The notes under the pieces: generated by a model
What the model saw: the letters and a program-made list of their open reading frames with translations, nothing else
The model's database searches: none
Told to the model about the DNA's origin: nothing
Source: Runella rosea
GTDB taxonomy: Bacteria > Bacteroidota > Bacteroidia > Cytophagales > Spirosomataceae
Direction of reading: 5' to 3'
Assembly (NCBI RefSeq): GCF_003325355.1
Contig: NZ_CP030850.1
Coordinates: 868,001 to 932,000, forward strand
Length of the DNA: 64,000 nt
Made by a program: the position numbers and the translations under genes
Shown: positions 29,606 to 39,340 of the stretch, in pieces
How the letters are laid out: every line of letters begins with the position of its first letter
Numbering within the stretch: position 1 is the first letter of the stretch

Positions 29606-29943
29606 GGTAATATTGAGGTTTCGTTTTTGCCTTAGCAAATCCAACCTACAACTTTAGCCATGTTTTCACAAGAGTTGTGCTGACTATCATGTCATATTCT
29701 TATCAAGCGGTTAAAAGGCATCTTTCTTTCCATTTTTTAGCGAGAAAACCAGCAAGATATAACTTTTACACTCTAGCAATCAATAAGATAACCAGAAAGT
29801 ACATTTCAGTTAAAAAGCTTAGCATAATTAACAAATGGGGAACGCAGAATACCCTTCAGGACATAAAAAACCCTCCGTAAGAACAGGCTCAAATGGCCTT
29901 TTTTACAGAGGGATAGAATAAAGTAACTAATGATAAAAATATT
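29606..29943. other. Intergenic region between mfd and the M19-like gene
   Basis: This 338-bp region holds the mfd terminator (29863-29912) and, nearer 29606, the presumed promoter of the M19-like gene, for which I find no clean TAnnTTTG. A 67-codon plus-strand frame (29677-29880) runs into the terminator and has no features, so it is not called. Confidence 0.45.
29863..29912 (-). terminator. Intrinsic terminator of mfd
   Basis: On the minus strand CCCTCTGTAA pairs with TTACGGAGGG (10 bp with one mismatch) around a larger loop containing a smaller GGCC stem, and TTTTTT follows. It begins about 30 nt after the mfd stop codon. Confidence 0.75.
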
Positions 29944-32900
29944 TTAAGCAATCGTCAGCTCTTCCATAACCTTCCGCATTTCGGAAATGTTTTTCACCTC
30001 TGAACAAGTCACTAACAACCTGTTTTTGAGGTCTTTTAAGGAAAAACGTTTTGGATTGCGCTGAATGTGGCTGATGATATGCCCAAATTTATCGGACTGG
30101 AAGAAGGCGTCGTTGCCCGTTGTCAGGAAGTATCCTTTCAACGTATTATTTTTCAAGGTCAATTTTTCCATAAAAAGCGCTTCGGCCATCCACCTGATTC
30201 TCACCATCTCTATCAAACCTTTCACTTCCTCAGGGAGCGGACCGAAGCGGTCTGTAACCTCATCACCAAACGCACTTAACTCATCTTCACTACTGATGTT
30301 GTCCAGACGAGTATATAACGACAAACGTTCAGAAATATTTTTCACATAATAGTCAGGAATTAAAATGGCCAAGTCAGTTTCAATCTGGCAGTCGGTTCTG
30401 ACAACCTCTGCAATCTCTCCCAAATCGAACAAATCTTTGAAGGTCGTTTGCTTCAGCTCCTGCACAGCTTCGTCCAAAATCTTGTGGTACATCTCGTAGC
30501 CAAGGTCATTGACAAAACCGCTTTGCTCAGCCCCCAAGAGGTTTCCTGCCCCGCGAATGTCTAAGTCGCGCATGGCTACTTTGAAACCATCGCCAAGCTC
30601 CGAAAACTCCTCCAAGGTCTGCAAACGCTTGCGGGCGTCGGAGGTTAAATGGGAGATTTGGGGGGTCAATAAGTAACAAAATGCTTTGCGATTGCTCCGC
30701 CCTACCCGACCGCGCATTTGGTGCAAATCCGACATCCCAAAATAATGCGCCGAATTGATAATGATGGTGTTGGCATTGGGAATATCAATCCCCGATTCTA
30801 TGATATTGGTACTGACCAACACATCATATTCGCCTTCGATAAATTTCATCATCACTTTTTCCAGCTTTTCGCCTTCCATCTGACCGTGTGCCACCCCTAT
30901 GCGGGCTTCAGGCACCAATCGCATGATAATATTACCGATGGTATCAATATCGTTTACTCGATTATGGACAAAAAACACCTGTCCGCCCCGATTCAATTCA
31001 TAACTGACGGCATCCCGAATAAATACTTCATTAAAAACGTGAACCTCCGTCGTAACTGGCTGACGGTTGGGCGGAGGCGTACCAATCACCGACAAATCGC
31101 GCGCGCCCATAAGCGAGAAATGCAACGTACGGGGAATAGGCGTGGCAGTCAGCGTCAGAACGTCAATATTAACCCGCATTTCCTTCAATCGGTCCTTTAC
31201 TTTCACTCCAAATTTTTGTTCTTCATCAATCACCAGCAGCCCTAAGTCCTTGAATTTGATGTCTTTATTCACAATACGGTGCGTGCCAATTAAAATATCA
31301 ATCCTCCCCGCCTCTACTTCTTTCAGTATTTCTTTGATCTGCTTGTCGGATTTGAATCGGTTGATGTACTCGACCCGCGCCGGGAAATCGGCCAAACGCT
31401 CACTGAAGGTTTTGTAATGTTGCATCGCCAAAATTGTCGTGGGCACCAGTACCGCTACTTGTTTGCTATCCGTAACGGCCTTAAAGGCAGCCCGAATGGC
31501 GACTTCGGTTTTCCCGAAACCCACATCGCCGCACACCAAACGGTCCATAGGATGCGGTTTTTCCATATCGTCCTTCACATCCTGGGTTGATTTGGCTTGG
31601 TCGGGGGTATCTTCGTACAAAAACGACGATTCCAGTTCTGCCTGCAAATACGTATCACGAGAAAACGCAAATCCATTGGCCGAACGACGTTTGGCATACA
31701 ACGCAATCAATTCCTGCGCAATGTCTTTCAGCTGGCGTTTTACTTTCGACTTTTTATTCTCCCATTCTGGTGAGCCCAATTTACTCATCGTAATGGCGGT
31801 GCCCTCTTTGCCCGTATATTTGGCAATTTTGTGTAAACTGTGGATACTCACAAACAGGATGTCGTTGTCGCGGTAAATGAGCCGGATCGCCTCTTGCTCC
31901 CGACCGCCCACATCTACTTTTTCCATTCCTGCAAATCGCCCGATACCGTAGTCGACGTGCGTAACATAATCGCCTGACTTCAAAGACTTTAATTCTTTCA
32001 ACGTCAGCGCCTTTGACTTGCTAAACTTCTCTTTGACGTGGTATTTGTGAAACCTGACAAAGATTTGGTGATCGGTATAACAAACGATTTTAAGTTGCTC
32101 ATCAATAAATCCTTCGCGCAATGACACATTCATGGGTCTAAACCGCACGTATGGGTCTAGTTCTTCAAATATACGCTCCAAACGCTCCAATTGCTTGGGC
32201 GACTCGGCCGCAATAATGTTGGTGTATCCTTGGTGCTGACGCTCCGATAAATCGTCAATCAGTCGTTTATAATCTTTGTTGAAAGAAGGCTGTGGTTTGG
32301 ACGAATACAAAATTTTATTCTCATTCCTCTGGCCGTTCAATGACCCCGATTCATCTTCGCTTTTGGAGTTCGTGTCTTTAAAATAAAAACGTTTTCCAAA
32401 TTCAATCGTTTTAAACGTCTTAATCTGATTTAGAAAACCACGCCTAGTTTCAAAAATTTGGTTGGGGTCGGCCACCATTTGAATATCACCACTTTTGACA
32501 GTTTCAAAGGCCTTTTCGGCTTTTTCGTAACATTCTTCAATCACTTCCAACGTCAACTCCACATCTTTAAACCACAATAAAGCGTTGGTAGGCAGAAAGT
32601 TAAGAAATGATTCACGGGTTTCAAGCGTGAGTTTATTCTGAATATCGGGAATGATATTTACTTGGTTGACGCTCTCCACCGAAAGTTGGGTTTCGGGATT
32701 GAAAGAACGAATACTCTCCACCTCATCACCGAATAATTCAATCCGGTAAGGATACTCACTCGCGTACGAAAACACGTCAATAATTCCCCCTCGCACCGAA
32801 AACTGCCCTGCTTCGTACACAAAATCCGTAATCTCAAAGTCGTATCCCAATAAGAATTCTCGCAAAAACTGAGCATCCAACCGCTCGCCCACTTTCACCG

Positions 32901-33333
32901 AAAACGTATTGGACAACAGCGAACGTTTGTTGATTACTTTTTCAAACAATGCCTCTGGATACGTCACAATTACCAATTCCTGCGGCGCGGTCACGTTGAG
33001 TTTATTCAGAATTTCGGCCCGCATCAAAACGTTCGCATTCTCAATTTCTTCGTAATGATACGGCCGTTTGTAGGAAGTTGGATAATACAACACTTCACGC
33101 CCCAACAGATTTTGCAAGTCATTTTGAAAGTAAGAGGCTTCTTCGCGGTCATTGGCCACCAATAGGCATAACCTTGGAAGGTGTTGATAAACCACCGCTG
33201 GCAACACCGCATCTAAGCTACCCGCCAAACCTTTGACCTGAACGTGGGGCTGTTTACCAGAAATCTGATTGATAATCATCTGGACGAGGGCATCGTCCGA
33301 ATATAATTTAAGAAAGTCTTGAGTTGAAAGCAT
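29944..33333 (-). CDS. mfd: Transcription-repair coupling factor Mfd
   Basis: Mfd removes stalled RNA polymerase from damaged DNA and recruits UvrA. The 1129 residues follow the family order: a UvrB-homology N-terminal part, the RNA polymerase-interaction Tudor-like domain (LKSGDYVTHVDYGIGRFAGM), a RecG-like translocase with Walker A GDVGFGKTE at 602-610 and DEEQ at 703-706, LTATPIPRTLHFSL, the motif SGIDIPNANT and QMRGRVGRS, and the C-terminal TRCF domain. A short insert rich in Ser/Asn/Glu (DTNSKSEDESGSLNG) lies near 330. The start ATG follows a short intergenic region. It is transcribed alone. Confidence 0.97.
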   Translation of the reverse strand: MLSTQDFLKLYSDDALVQMIINQISGKQPHVQVKGLAGSLDAVLPAVVYQHLPRLCLLVANDREEASYFQNDLQNLLGREVLYYPTSYKRPYHYEEIENANVLMRAEILNKLNVTAPQELVIVTYPEALFEKVINKRSLLSNTFSVKVGERLDAQFLREFLLGYDFEITDFVYEAGQFSVRGGIIDVFSYASEYPYRIELFGDEVESIRSFNPETQLSVESVNQVNIIPDIQNKLTLETRESFLNFLPTNALLWFKDVELTLEVIEECYEKAEKAFETVKSGDIQMVADPNQIFETRRGFLNQIKTFKTIEFGKRFYFKDTNSKSEDESGSLNGQRNENKILYSSKPQPSFNKDYKRLIDDLSERQHQGYTNIIAAESPKQLERLERIFEELDPYVRFRPMNVSLREGFIDEQLKIVCYTDHQIFVRFHKYHVKEKFSKSKALTLKELKSLKSGDYVTHVDYGIGRFAGMEKVDVGGREQEAIRLIYRDNDILFVSIHSLHKIAKYTGKEGTAITMSKLGSPEWENKKSKVKRQLKDIAQELIALYAKRRSANGFAFSRDTYLQAELESSFLYEDTPDQAKSTQDVKDDMEKPHPMDRLVCGDVGFGKTEVAIRAAFKAVTDSKQVAVLVPTTILAMQHYKTFSERLADFPARVEYINRFKSDKQIKEILKEVEAGRIDILIGTHRIVNKDIKFKDLGLLVIDEEQKFGVKVKDRLKEMRVNIDVLTLTATPIPRTLHFSLMGARDLSVIGTPPPNRQPVTTEVHVFNEVFIRDAVSYELNRGGQVFFVHNRVNDIDTIGNIIMRLVPEARIGVAHGQMEGEKLEKVMMKFIEGEYDVLVSTNIIESGIDIPNANTIIINSAHYFGMSDLHQMRGRVGRSNRKAFCYLLTPQISHLTSDARKRLQTLEEFSELGDGFKVAMRDLDIRGAGNLLGAEQSGFVNDLGYEMYHKILDEAVQELKQTTFKDLFDLGEIAEVVRTDCQIETDLAILIPDYYVKNISERLSLYTRLDNISSEDELSAFGDEVTDRFGPLPEEVKGLIEMVRIRWMAEALFMEKLTLKNNTLKGYFLTTGNDAFFQSDKFGHIISHIQRNPKRFSLKDLKNRLLVTCSEVKNISEMRKVMEELTIA

Positions 33334-33553
33334 TTATGTACTGAAGCGCGAAGGGTTGAGCCGCGCAGTTAATTGTTAAATGGTAACTTTATATTACGAA
33401 TTATCAATCAGTTAAGAGACTTTTTGCCGCAACATAAGCTTGTAATTTTCATCAAAAAGACAAGCCACGTCAAACAGCAAAAGGCCGACGAGTGGTTTTC
33501 TCTCATCGGCTCTTTAGCTATAACAAATGTAAAACAAAAAAGATTTAAAAAAA

Positions 33554-34279
33554 TCAGAAAGCAAATCGGAGCCCTCCCGTCACGTTGAGAACGCCAACGT
33601 GCTGCTCAATATCAACAAGTTGATTCACAGTAGGAAAGCCTGTCGTGGTGATTTGATTACTAACGTTTCTAAAAGTTGTGCTGATTAAAGTGGCATCGGT
33701 ATTGACCACCATAGAAAGACCTCCAATCAGGCCAATATTTAGCGTTGCTCCCGCTCCGTAGGCCCAATCAGCCGAGTTTTGCGTTTGGGTGCTTACCGTG
33801 ATATTGTATTTTTGGTAAGAACCCGTCGTTACAAACATTGGGCTGTTGACCACGGCATAACCAACCAGTAAACGTCCTTCCAAGCCCAGTCTTCGCCCCC
33901 CCAATCGCAGAGAAGGGCCAATCATGGCACTCATGGCATTCCAACCTTCGGTAGATTCAACTACGGGATTTTCTACTCCATAGTTAGTCGAAGCAATCAA
34001 CTTAATTCCTTCCTCGCGAGTTCGGTTTTGATTGTATGAAAAGCGGGTTGCTAACCCCAATCGGCGGGTTGGATAATACGCTAGCACTACCTGAGCGCCG
34101 ATGCCATCGTCGGCAAGCTCACCACCTCTTGTTCTACCAAAAACTTTAGTGGCTAACTCTCGCACGGAAAGGCTTTTACCCCCTGCAATATTTATCGAAA
34201 ATCGGTCGTAATCCTGTGCCTGAACAGCACCCATCGTCAACCCAGATATAACAATTACAAATCTCCAAAAACGAACCAT
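33554..34279 (-). CDS. Outer-membrane beta-barrel (porin-like) protein
   Basis: This encodes 241 residues from the internal ATG at 34279, chosen because it opens the signal peptide MVRFWRFVIVISGLTMGAVQAQ. The mature sequence alternates hydrophobic strands with Gly/Asn turns (FSINIAGGKS, AQVVLAYYPTRRLGLATRFSYNQN, LEGRLLVGYAVV) and ends in the aromatic tail LRFAF, as in small 8-strand outer-membrane barrels. No specific family was recognised. The longer frame to 34333 would begin with a TTG outside the signal peptide. Confidence 0.72.
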   Translation of the reverse strand: MVRFWRFVIVISGLTMGAVQAQDYDRFSINIAGGKSLSVRELATKVFGRTRGGELADDGIGAQVVLAYYPTRRLGLATRFSYNQNRTREEGIKLIASTNYGVENPVVESTEGWNAMSAMIGPSLRLGGRRLGLEGRLLVGYAVVNSPMFVTTGSYQKYNITVSTQTQNSADWAYGAGATLNIGLIGGLSMVVNTDATLISTTFRNVSNQITTTGFPTVNQLVDIEQHVGVLNVTGGLRFAF

Positions 34280-34388
34280 ACTTGATTTAAAATTTTGTAA
34301 TTCAACGATAACATTTTGCGTTAATTGTGCCAATACACCCTTAAAACGACTTTTTCTTTTGACGAATGTACTTAAGAAAAGCCACTTA

Positions 34389-34841
34389 TTAATTCTTGCA
34401 AGTTGCTTTTTTTAAAATTAAGGTACTATTAAAATTTAACGCATTGGGGTTTTTAAAGTTCACTTTTTCATCAGTTACTTCAACATCCCCGTAGCCTTCC
34501 ACCCAATTTTCGCCTTGTTTGAGAAATAGCACTTGCCGAATAGAGCTAGTCCCTTCTGAATTAAATGTATAATTAACGAGTAGGGTATCCCCTCTTACTT
34601 CCCCCTCAACTGTGCCTTGGTTGAAGTCTTTTTCATAGAATTTATAGGTCAAATCACCACTTACCTTGGTTCCCAGCCGAAGCAGGTTCATCTGAACAGT
34701 ATCTTTTTCACTGGCATAAATGTAACAGTTTGAAGTCATCTCAACACCTTCATTATTAGCCATTGTTCCTTCACTCCCTTGGGTCGAGCAAGCCGCTAAA
34801 ACACTGATTATCAACAAACTTAAAATATCTAAGGTTTTCAT
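34389..34841 (-). CDS. Putative lipoprotein, unknown function
   Basis: This encodes 150 residues with lipobox SVLAAC (C18). The mature part is a small beta-rich domain (NCYIYASEKDTVQMNLLRLG, VSGDLTYKFYEKD, GTVEGEVRGDTLLVNYTF), a pattern I associate with small Bacteroidota lipoproteins of lipocalin- or META-like type, but no family is assigned. It lies upstream of the beta-barrel gene on the same strand with a 110-nt gap. Confidence 0.75.
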   Translation of the reverse strand: MKTLDILSLLIISVLAACSTQGSEGTMANNEGVEMTSNCYIYASEKDTVQMNLLRLGTKVSGDLTYKFYEKDFNQGTVEGEVRGDTLLVNYTFNSEGTSSIRQVLFLKQGENWVEGYGDVEVTDEKVNFKNPNALNFNSTLILKKATCKN

Positions 34842-35048
34842 ATTTTAAAAAATGATTTACTTTATGAAAAAAGCATTATTAGAATCAAGAAATCATTTGT
34901 CCAATGGGTTATTTTTGAACCTATAAAAGCACCTAATTAGACTACATCTAAAAGTATTAAAACTTCGTGCCGGGGTATGGTCAAGCAGTTACTTGAAAAC
35001 CAAATTGAGGTCATTTGGGGAAATAACCAGGAGGCTTGTCACTATTGA

Positions 35049-35056
35049 TATTTTTG
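35049..35056 (+). promoter_or_regulatory. -7 promoter element for the NUDIX gene
   Basis: TATTTTTG matches TAnnTTTG exactly and lies about 50 nt before the start at 35108. A well-spaced -33 TTG is not evident. Confidence 0.35.
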
Positions 35057-35107
35057 AGAAATATATCCAAACCCATTTTTTAGCGTTCTATTTTCAAAAA
35101 ACATGCA

Positions 35108-35560
35108 ATGAATCAAACCGTTAAAAAAAAACAAACTCTATTTCCCGCCGTGGCAGCCGCTATATTTAACGAGCAGGGAGAAATCCTGCTTCAAAAGCGA
35201 AGAGATGTCGGCCAATGGGGTGTTATATCGGGACATGTTGAATTTGGTGAAACAGTCGAGAGTGCCATTCTTCGAGAAATTAGGGAAGAAACAAATAGAG
35301 AAGCACACATCAAACGCTTAATTGGGGTTTATTCATCTCCCACGTCCCAAACGTACCATTATCCCGACAGGTCAGTCCAATACGTAACGACATACTTTGA
35401 AGCCCAATTGACGGAAATGATAAGTAAAGACTTTTCAAAAGAGGAGACGTTGGAACTTCAGTTTTTCAAAACCGATCAACTTCCAGATAACCTTGCCATG
35501 ATGAATCCGCATTGGCTACGGGATGCCCTAAGTCAAACGAGTCAGGTTTTTATTCGCTAA
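35108..35560 (+). CDS. NUDIX hydrolase
   Basis: This encodes 150 residues. The Nudix box spans 42-63, GHVEFGETVESAILREIREE plus TN. The glycine of REUXEEXGU is Asn63 here, but the catalytic glutamates are all present. The N-terminal strands (PAVAAAIFNEQGEILLQKRR) and QWGVISG fit nucleoside-polyphosphate hydrolases. The substrate is unknown. It is a single gene, convergent with the glycosyltransferase gene and separated from it by a 9-bp-stem hairpin. Confidence 0.92.
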   Translation: MNQTVKKKQTLFPAVAAAIFNEQGEILLQKRRDVGQWGVISGHVEFGETVESAILREIREETNREAHIKRLIGVYSSPTSQTYHYPDRSVQYVTTYFEAQLTEMISKDFSKEETLELQFFKTDQLPDNLAMMNPHWLRDALSQTSQVFIR

Positions 35561-35566
35561 AACAAT

Positions 35567-35598
35567 GAAGCAGTCCCTTAAAATTAAGAGACTGCTTC
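35567..35598. terminator. Hairpin between convergent genes
   Basis: GAAGCAGTC (35567-35575) pairs with GACTGCTTC (35590-35598); after one mismatch, CTTAA/TTAAG extends the stem. It lies 6 nt after the NUDIX stop codon. Neither side has a strong T-tract, so it may terminate both strands weakly. Confidence 0.6.
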
Positions 35599-35631
35599 GT
35601 GCAGGTTTATTTAACACGGTAGGCCTCTTTA

Positions 35632-37293
35632 TCAATCGGCCATCAACAAATACCGAGGGTGAGTTTCGGTGGCGCGTAGGGCAGGATTCAAGAAGGGCAA
35701 TGTTAACCCCGTAACGTGGAAATTTTGGACCTTATGCACTTCTTTAAACCGAAGTCCTGCGGTATTGAGCGATTTCAATCCCTGCTCATCGGTGTAAATA
35801 AGGGTACTTTTAGGCTTAAAATGCTGTTTTACTTCATTAAGTGAGCGCAAAACAGGTGTAGTACGTTGGGTGTAATAATCCAATGCGCTGTGAAAAATAT
35901 TGTATTCATCGACAGGTGCCAATTCATAAATATAAAAGTCCTTAACATTTGCGGAGTAATCTTCCGCTACTTTCTGCCCCATAACCGAACCCGCCTGATA
36001 TTTCAATAAGCTCGGATAAAAATGCGCGTTCATCAGCAAATTGATGCCAAGGCCCGTCAGAAAAGGAGCAAAAACCAATTGAGAAAACCCAGGCCGCTTA
36101 CCATTGTATAAACGTACAATCAACACCGCAAGCAAAATAGCGACAATCAATAAAGGGATATTTTGCAAAGGAAAAGCCCAAAAACAAAGCCCAACGATGG
36201 CAATAAGCATCACGCATGAAGTCACGATTAAACCGATGCGGGTCCACCGAAAAGACGAGGTTTCGGGATGCTCAATGAGTTTATCCAAAAAACGGGCGGT
36301 CCATACGGCCGCCAACGGAAATACGACAAATGTATAATGCGGCAATTGGTATTGAGCGGTAGAGAGTGCCATAAATGGCAAAATAAAACCTCCTACCGAA
36401 ATCGCTTCGTCGGCCACTGGAAGTAAAAACCTTTGCTTGATGATGTCCCGCAACCTCGTCACAAGGCCAGGTATAAATGCCAAAACCCACGGCAAAAAAC
36501 TCCACAGAAAATTATGCGATTGAAAAAAAAGGCCTGGGCTATTGTCCCACTCGCTCTCGCCCGTAATCCGTCCGAAACTTTGTTCCCAAAAATAGAAATA
36601 AAGTCCATCTGAACCATACTGACGATATAGCCCGACGCAATACGGCAGCAAAACCAACACGATGATGGGTAGCCCCAGCAGCCAACGCCAATCAAAAAGC
36701 TGTTTCCATTGTCGTTTTAAGACAAAATCAACGAAAAAAGCGGCTCCAATCACAATCAAACTGATGGGCCCTTTGGCCAACATCGCCAGTCCAGCAAAGA
36801 TAAAACCAGCCACGAAGTGTTTCCAATTTCGACTTTTAACGTATTCAGCTACTTGCCAAATAGAAACTATGACGCAGTTGGTGAGCAGGGTATCGCACCT
36901 TACATCATGGTTCATCAGAAAGAATGCCTGGCAGCTTCCCATCACCAACGCAGCAATGTAAGCCGTACGCTCCGAATAGTATAATTTACAAAAGCGATAC
37001 AAGGCATACATGCCCAATAGCGTGGAGAGAATCGGAATCAGCCGGTAAGAAAAATTTGAGATGCCAATCACTTTAAACACAAGGGCAGAAAGCCAAAAAA
37101 GCAAAGGCGGCTTGTCCAGATAATAGTCTTTACCCCGAAATTGAACTTCCAAAAACTGACCATTATCGGCCATTTCGCGGCCAATGGAGGCATATTGGGC
37201 CGCGTCAATATCCATAATATCAATCTTAACGGCTCCGATAATGTAGACCACAATGAGTCCTAAAAAGGGCAAATACTTATTATTCCAACGCAT
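35632..37293 (-). CDS. GT39-family glycosyltransferase (ArnT-like membrane protein)
   Basis: This encodes 553 residues with 11-13 membrane segments. The first periplasmic loop has DIDAAQYASIGREMA and YYLDKPPLLFWL, and a second has NHDVRCDTLL. These acidic and lysine-proline motifs are typical of polyprenyl-phosphate-sugar transferases of the GT39/GT83 group (ArnT, protein O-mannosyltransferases). The C-terminal ~100 residues are soluble and probably periplasmic. The donor would be a lipid-linked sugar and the acceptor lipid A or protein; neither is determinable here. Confidence 0.88.
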   Translation of the reverse strand: MRWNNKYLPFLGLIVVYIIGAVKIDIMDIDAAQYASIGREMADNGQFLEVQFRGKDYYLDKPPLLFWLSALVFKVIGISNFSYRLIPILSTLLGMYALYRFCKLYYSERTAYIAALVMGSCQAFFLMNHDVRCDTLLTNCVIVSIWQVAEYVKSRNWKHFVAGFIFAGLAMLAKGPISLIVIGAAFFVDFVLKRQWKQLFDWRWLLGLPIIVLVLLPYCVGLYRQYGSDGLYFYFWEQSFGRITGESEWDNSPGLFFQSHNFLWSFLPWVLAFIPGLVTRLRDIIKQRFLLPVADEAISVGGFILPFMALSTAQYQLPHYTFVVFPLAAVWTARFLDKLIEHPETSSFRWTRIGLIVTSCVMLIAIVGLCFWAFPLQNIPLLIVAILLAVLIVRLYNGKRPGFSQLVFAPFLTGLGINLLMNAHFYPSLLKYQAGSVMGQKVAEDYSANVKDFYIYELAPVDEYNIFHSALDYYTQRTTPVLRSLNEVKQHFKPKSTLIYTDEQGLKSLNTAGLRFKEVHKVQNFHVTGLTLPFLNPALRATETHPRYLLMAD

Positions 37294-37356
37294 AAAGTGG
37301 GTTTAAACGGCAACACATTGCCGATCATGACAAATGTTCAAATCTATTTTAGTGCT

Positions 37357-38544
37357 TTATTTAAAGGCTTGAATCCCCGTAATTTCGTGACCTAAAATCA
37401 ACAAATGTATGTCGTGCGTACCCTCGTAGGTAATGACCGACTCAAGGTTCATCATGTGGCGCATGATGGGATAGTCGCCCGTGATGCCCATACCTCCGAG
37501 CATTTGCCGGGCTTCGCGCGCAATGTGTAGTGCCATGTCAACATTGTTGCGTTTGGCCATTGAAATCTGGGCGGTGGTGGCTTTCCCGTCGTTTTTGAGG
37601 GTTCCCAATCGCCAAGTTAATAGTTGCGCTTTGGTGATTTCGGTCAACATTTCGGCCAATTTCTTCTGTTGCAATTGAAACCCTGCAATGGGTCGCCCAA
37701 ACTGTTCACGTTCCAACGAATACTTCAATGCCGTTTCGTAGCAATCAATGGCCGCGCCAATCGCGCCCCACGCGATGCCATAGCGGGCATTGTCGAGGCA
37801 GCCGAGTGGCCCGCGTAGGCCTTCGATGTTGGGCAAAATATTTTCTTTGGGTACCTTCACATTGTCAAATACCAGTTCTCCCGTAACGCTCGCTCGCAGC
37901 GACCATTTGTTATGAATTTCGGGTGCAGAAAAGCCTTCCATTCCCTTTTCTACAATCAATCCGCGAATCCGTCCCTGTTCATTTTTGGCCCATACGACTG
38001 CAATATCGGCCACTGGCGAGTTAGTTATCCATAATTTTGAGCCATTCAGCACCACATGGTCGCCTGCCTCTTTAAAGGAGGTCAACATTCCTCCTGGATT
38101 TGAGCCATGATTGGGTTCGGTCAGACCAAAACAACCCACCATTTCACCAGAGGCCAATTTGGGCAGGTATTTTTGGCGCTGTTCTTCCGAACCGTAGGCA
38201 TAGATTGGCCACATGACGAGCGAACTTTGCACCGAAACGGTTGAGCGCATCCCCGAATCACAACGTTCGATTTCTTGCGTCATTAGACCATAAGAAATAT
38301 AGTCAAGTCCACCACCGCCGTATTCAATCGGCAGGGTTGGGCCAAAGGCCCCGATTTCGGCAAACTTTTGAATCAAATGCGCAGGAAACTCAGCCTTCTG
38401 GGCATACTCTTCTATGATGGGCCGCACATCGCGGTTAATCATTTGCTGAACCGCGTCCCGAACCAGCTTATGCTCTTCGGTCAGCAAGTCATCAAGTTGA
38501 TAAAAGTCGGTTTGTCGAGTCGATGTTGATAAAGTAGTACTCAT
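37357..38544 (-). CDS. Acyl-CoA dehydrogenase, probable glutaryl-CoA dehydrogenase
   Basis: This is a 395-residue FAD enzyme. LTEPNHGSNPGG, KLWITNSPVADI and the catalytic base E374 in TYEGTHDIH are standard; RSTVSVQSSL, NARYGIAWGAIG and RQMLGGMGITGDY follow the glutaryl-CoA dehydrogenase subgroup, which oxidises and decarboxylates glutaryl-CoA in lysine/tryptophan breakdown. A clear promoter lies 49-83 nt upstream. The subgroup is a motif-based call; a short-chain acyl-CoA dehydrogenase is the alternative. Confidence 0.85.
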   Translation of the reverse strand: MSTTLSTSTRQTDFYQLDDLLTEEHKLVRDAVQQMINRDVRPIIEEYAQKAEFPAHLIQKFAEIGAFGPTLPIEYGGGGLDYISYGLMTQEIERCDSGMRSTVSVQSSLVMWPIYAYGSEEQRQKYLPKLASGEMVGCFGLTEPNHGSNPGGMLTSFKEAGDHVVLNGSKLWITNSPVADIAVVWAKNEQGRIRGLIVEKGMEGFSAPEIHNKWSLRASVTGELVFDNVKVPKENILPNIEGLRGPLGCLDNARYGIAWGAIGAAIDCYETALKYSLEREQFGRPIAGFQLQQKKLAEMLTEITKAQLLTWRLGTLKNDGKATTAQISMAKRNNVDMALHIAREARQMLGGMGITGDYPIMRHMMNLESVITYEGTHDIHLLILGHEITGIQAFK

Positions 38545-38592
38545 GATTTTTGGACAGTGAATCGGTAAATGTTATTACGTAGGTACGATGCC

Positions 38593-38627
38593 CAAAATTA
38601 CCACAAAATCTGCCTAATTTCACAAAA
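38593..38627 (-). promoter_or_regulatory. Promoter of the acyl-CoA dehydrogenase gene
   Basis: On the minus strand TTTTG (38627-38623), 22 nt, then TAATTTTG (38600-38593), an exact TAnnTTTG match. The leader to the start at 38544 would be about 42 nt. Confidence 0.5.
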
Positions 38628-38710
38628 TTCGTCGAAACCTGTAACCAAAGTCATATTCAAAACGTTATGAAATTGTAACTTTAGCTGCAACTGATTACCG
38701 CCCAAACATC

Positions 38711-39259
38711 GTGGAAACGTTTTTGCTTATTTTTTTGCTGATTCCTTACCTCGTACTTCGGTATTATCTTACCGACCACGATACGCCTGCCGAAAAAGAA
38801 CGAAAACGCCTAGCCGAAGGTATTGAATTATTCAACAACGGAGAATATACCAAAGCACACGATTATTTTAACCAAAAAATTAAGGAGTACCGCAAATCAG
38901 CTATCGCTTACGCCTATCGCGGTCAATGTAACCTCAAAGAACAAAATATCTACTCTGCCCTCTACGATTTTGCCGAAGCACTAAGTTTTGATAATACGCT
39001 GTCAGAGGTGCATTTGCAAAAAGGAATGGCTCATTATCAATTATTGGAATACGAAACCGCTTTTTTATCGTTCGATAAAGCCGTTTGGTTTTCGCGCGGG
39101 GAAGAACCACAAGCACTGCGTTGGCGGGCCCTTGCCCGTCTAAAATTGCACCAGCTTTCACAAGCCGAAAAGGACTTGTCCAAAGCCGTTGAGCTCGGTG
39201 ATGAAAATGCAGCTTACGTACTCAGTCAGCCTCCCTTCCGTCGCAAAGTGATTCTTTAA
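38711..39259 (+). CDS. Membrane-anchored TPR protein
   Basis: This encodes 182 residues beginning with GTG. A membrane segment (about 3-19, FLLIFLLIPYLVLRYY) is followed by three to four TPR-like helical pairs (EGIELFNNGEYTKAHDYF, AYAYRGQCNLKEQNIYSAL, VHLQKGMAHYQLLEYETAF, ALRWRALARLKLHQLSQAE). TPR arrays bind partner proteins; the partner is unknown. No ATG offers an equally good membrane segment, which supports the GTG. Confidence 0.8.
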   Translation: METFLLIFLLIPYLVLRYYLTDHDTPAEKERKRLAEGIELFNNGEYTKAHDYFNQKIKEYRKSAIAYAYRGQCNLKEQNIYSALYDFAEALSFDNTLSEVHLQKGMAHYQLLEYETAFLSFDKAVWFSRGEEPQALRWRALARLKLHQLSQAEKDLSKAVELGDENAAYVLSQPPFRRKVIL

Positions 39260-39340
39260 TTCCTCAACTTTTTTTCAAAAGTTTGCGTTAAAGGATGGCG
39301 AACCCTTTAGTACGGTTTATCATCAGTAATCATTTAAAAC

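Noticed and set aside
29677-29880. 67-codon plus-strand frame between mfd and the M19-like gene
   Set aside because: It runs into the mfd terminator hairpin and has no recognisable features.
30718-31245. 175-codon plus-strand frame inside mfd
   Set aside because: It is antisense to a certain conserved gene; long antisense frames are expected from its codon bias.
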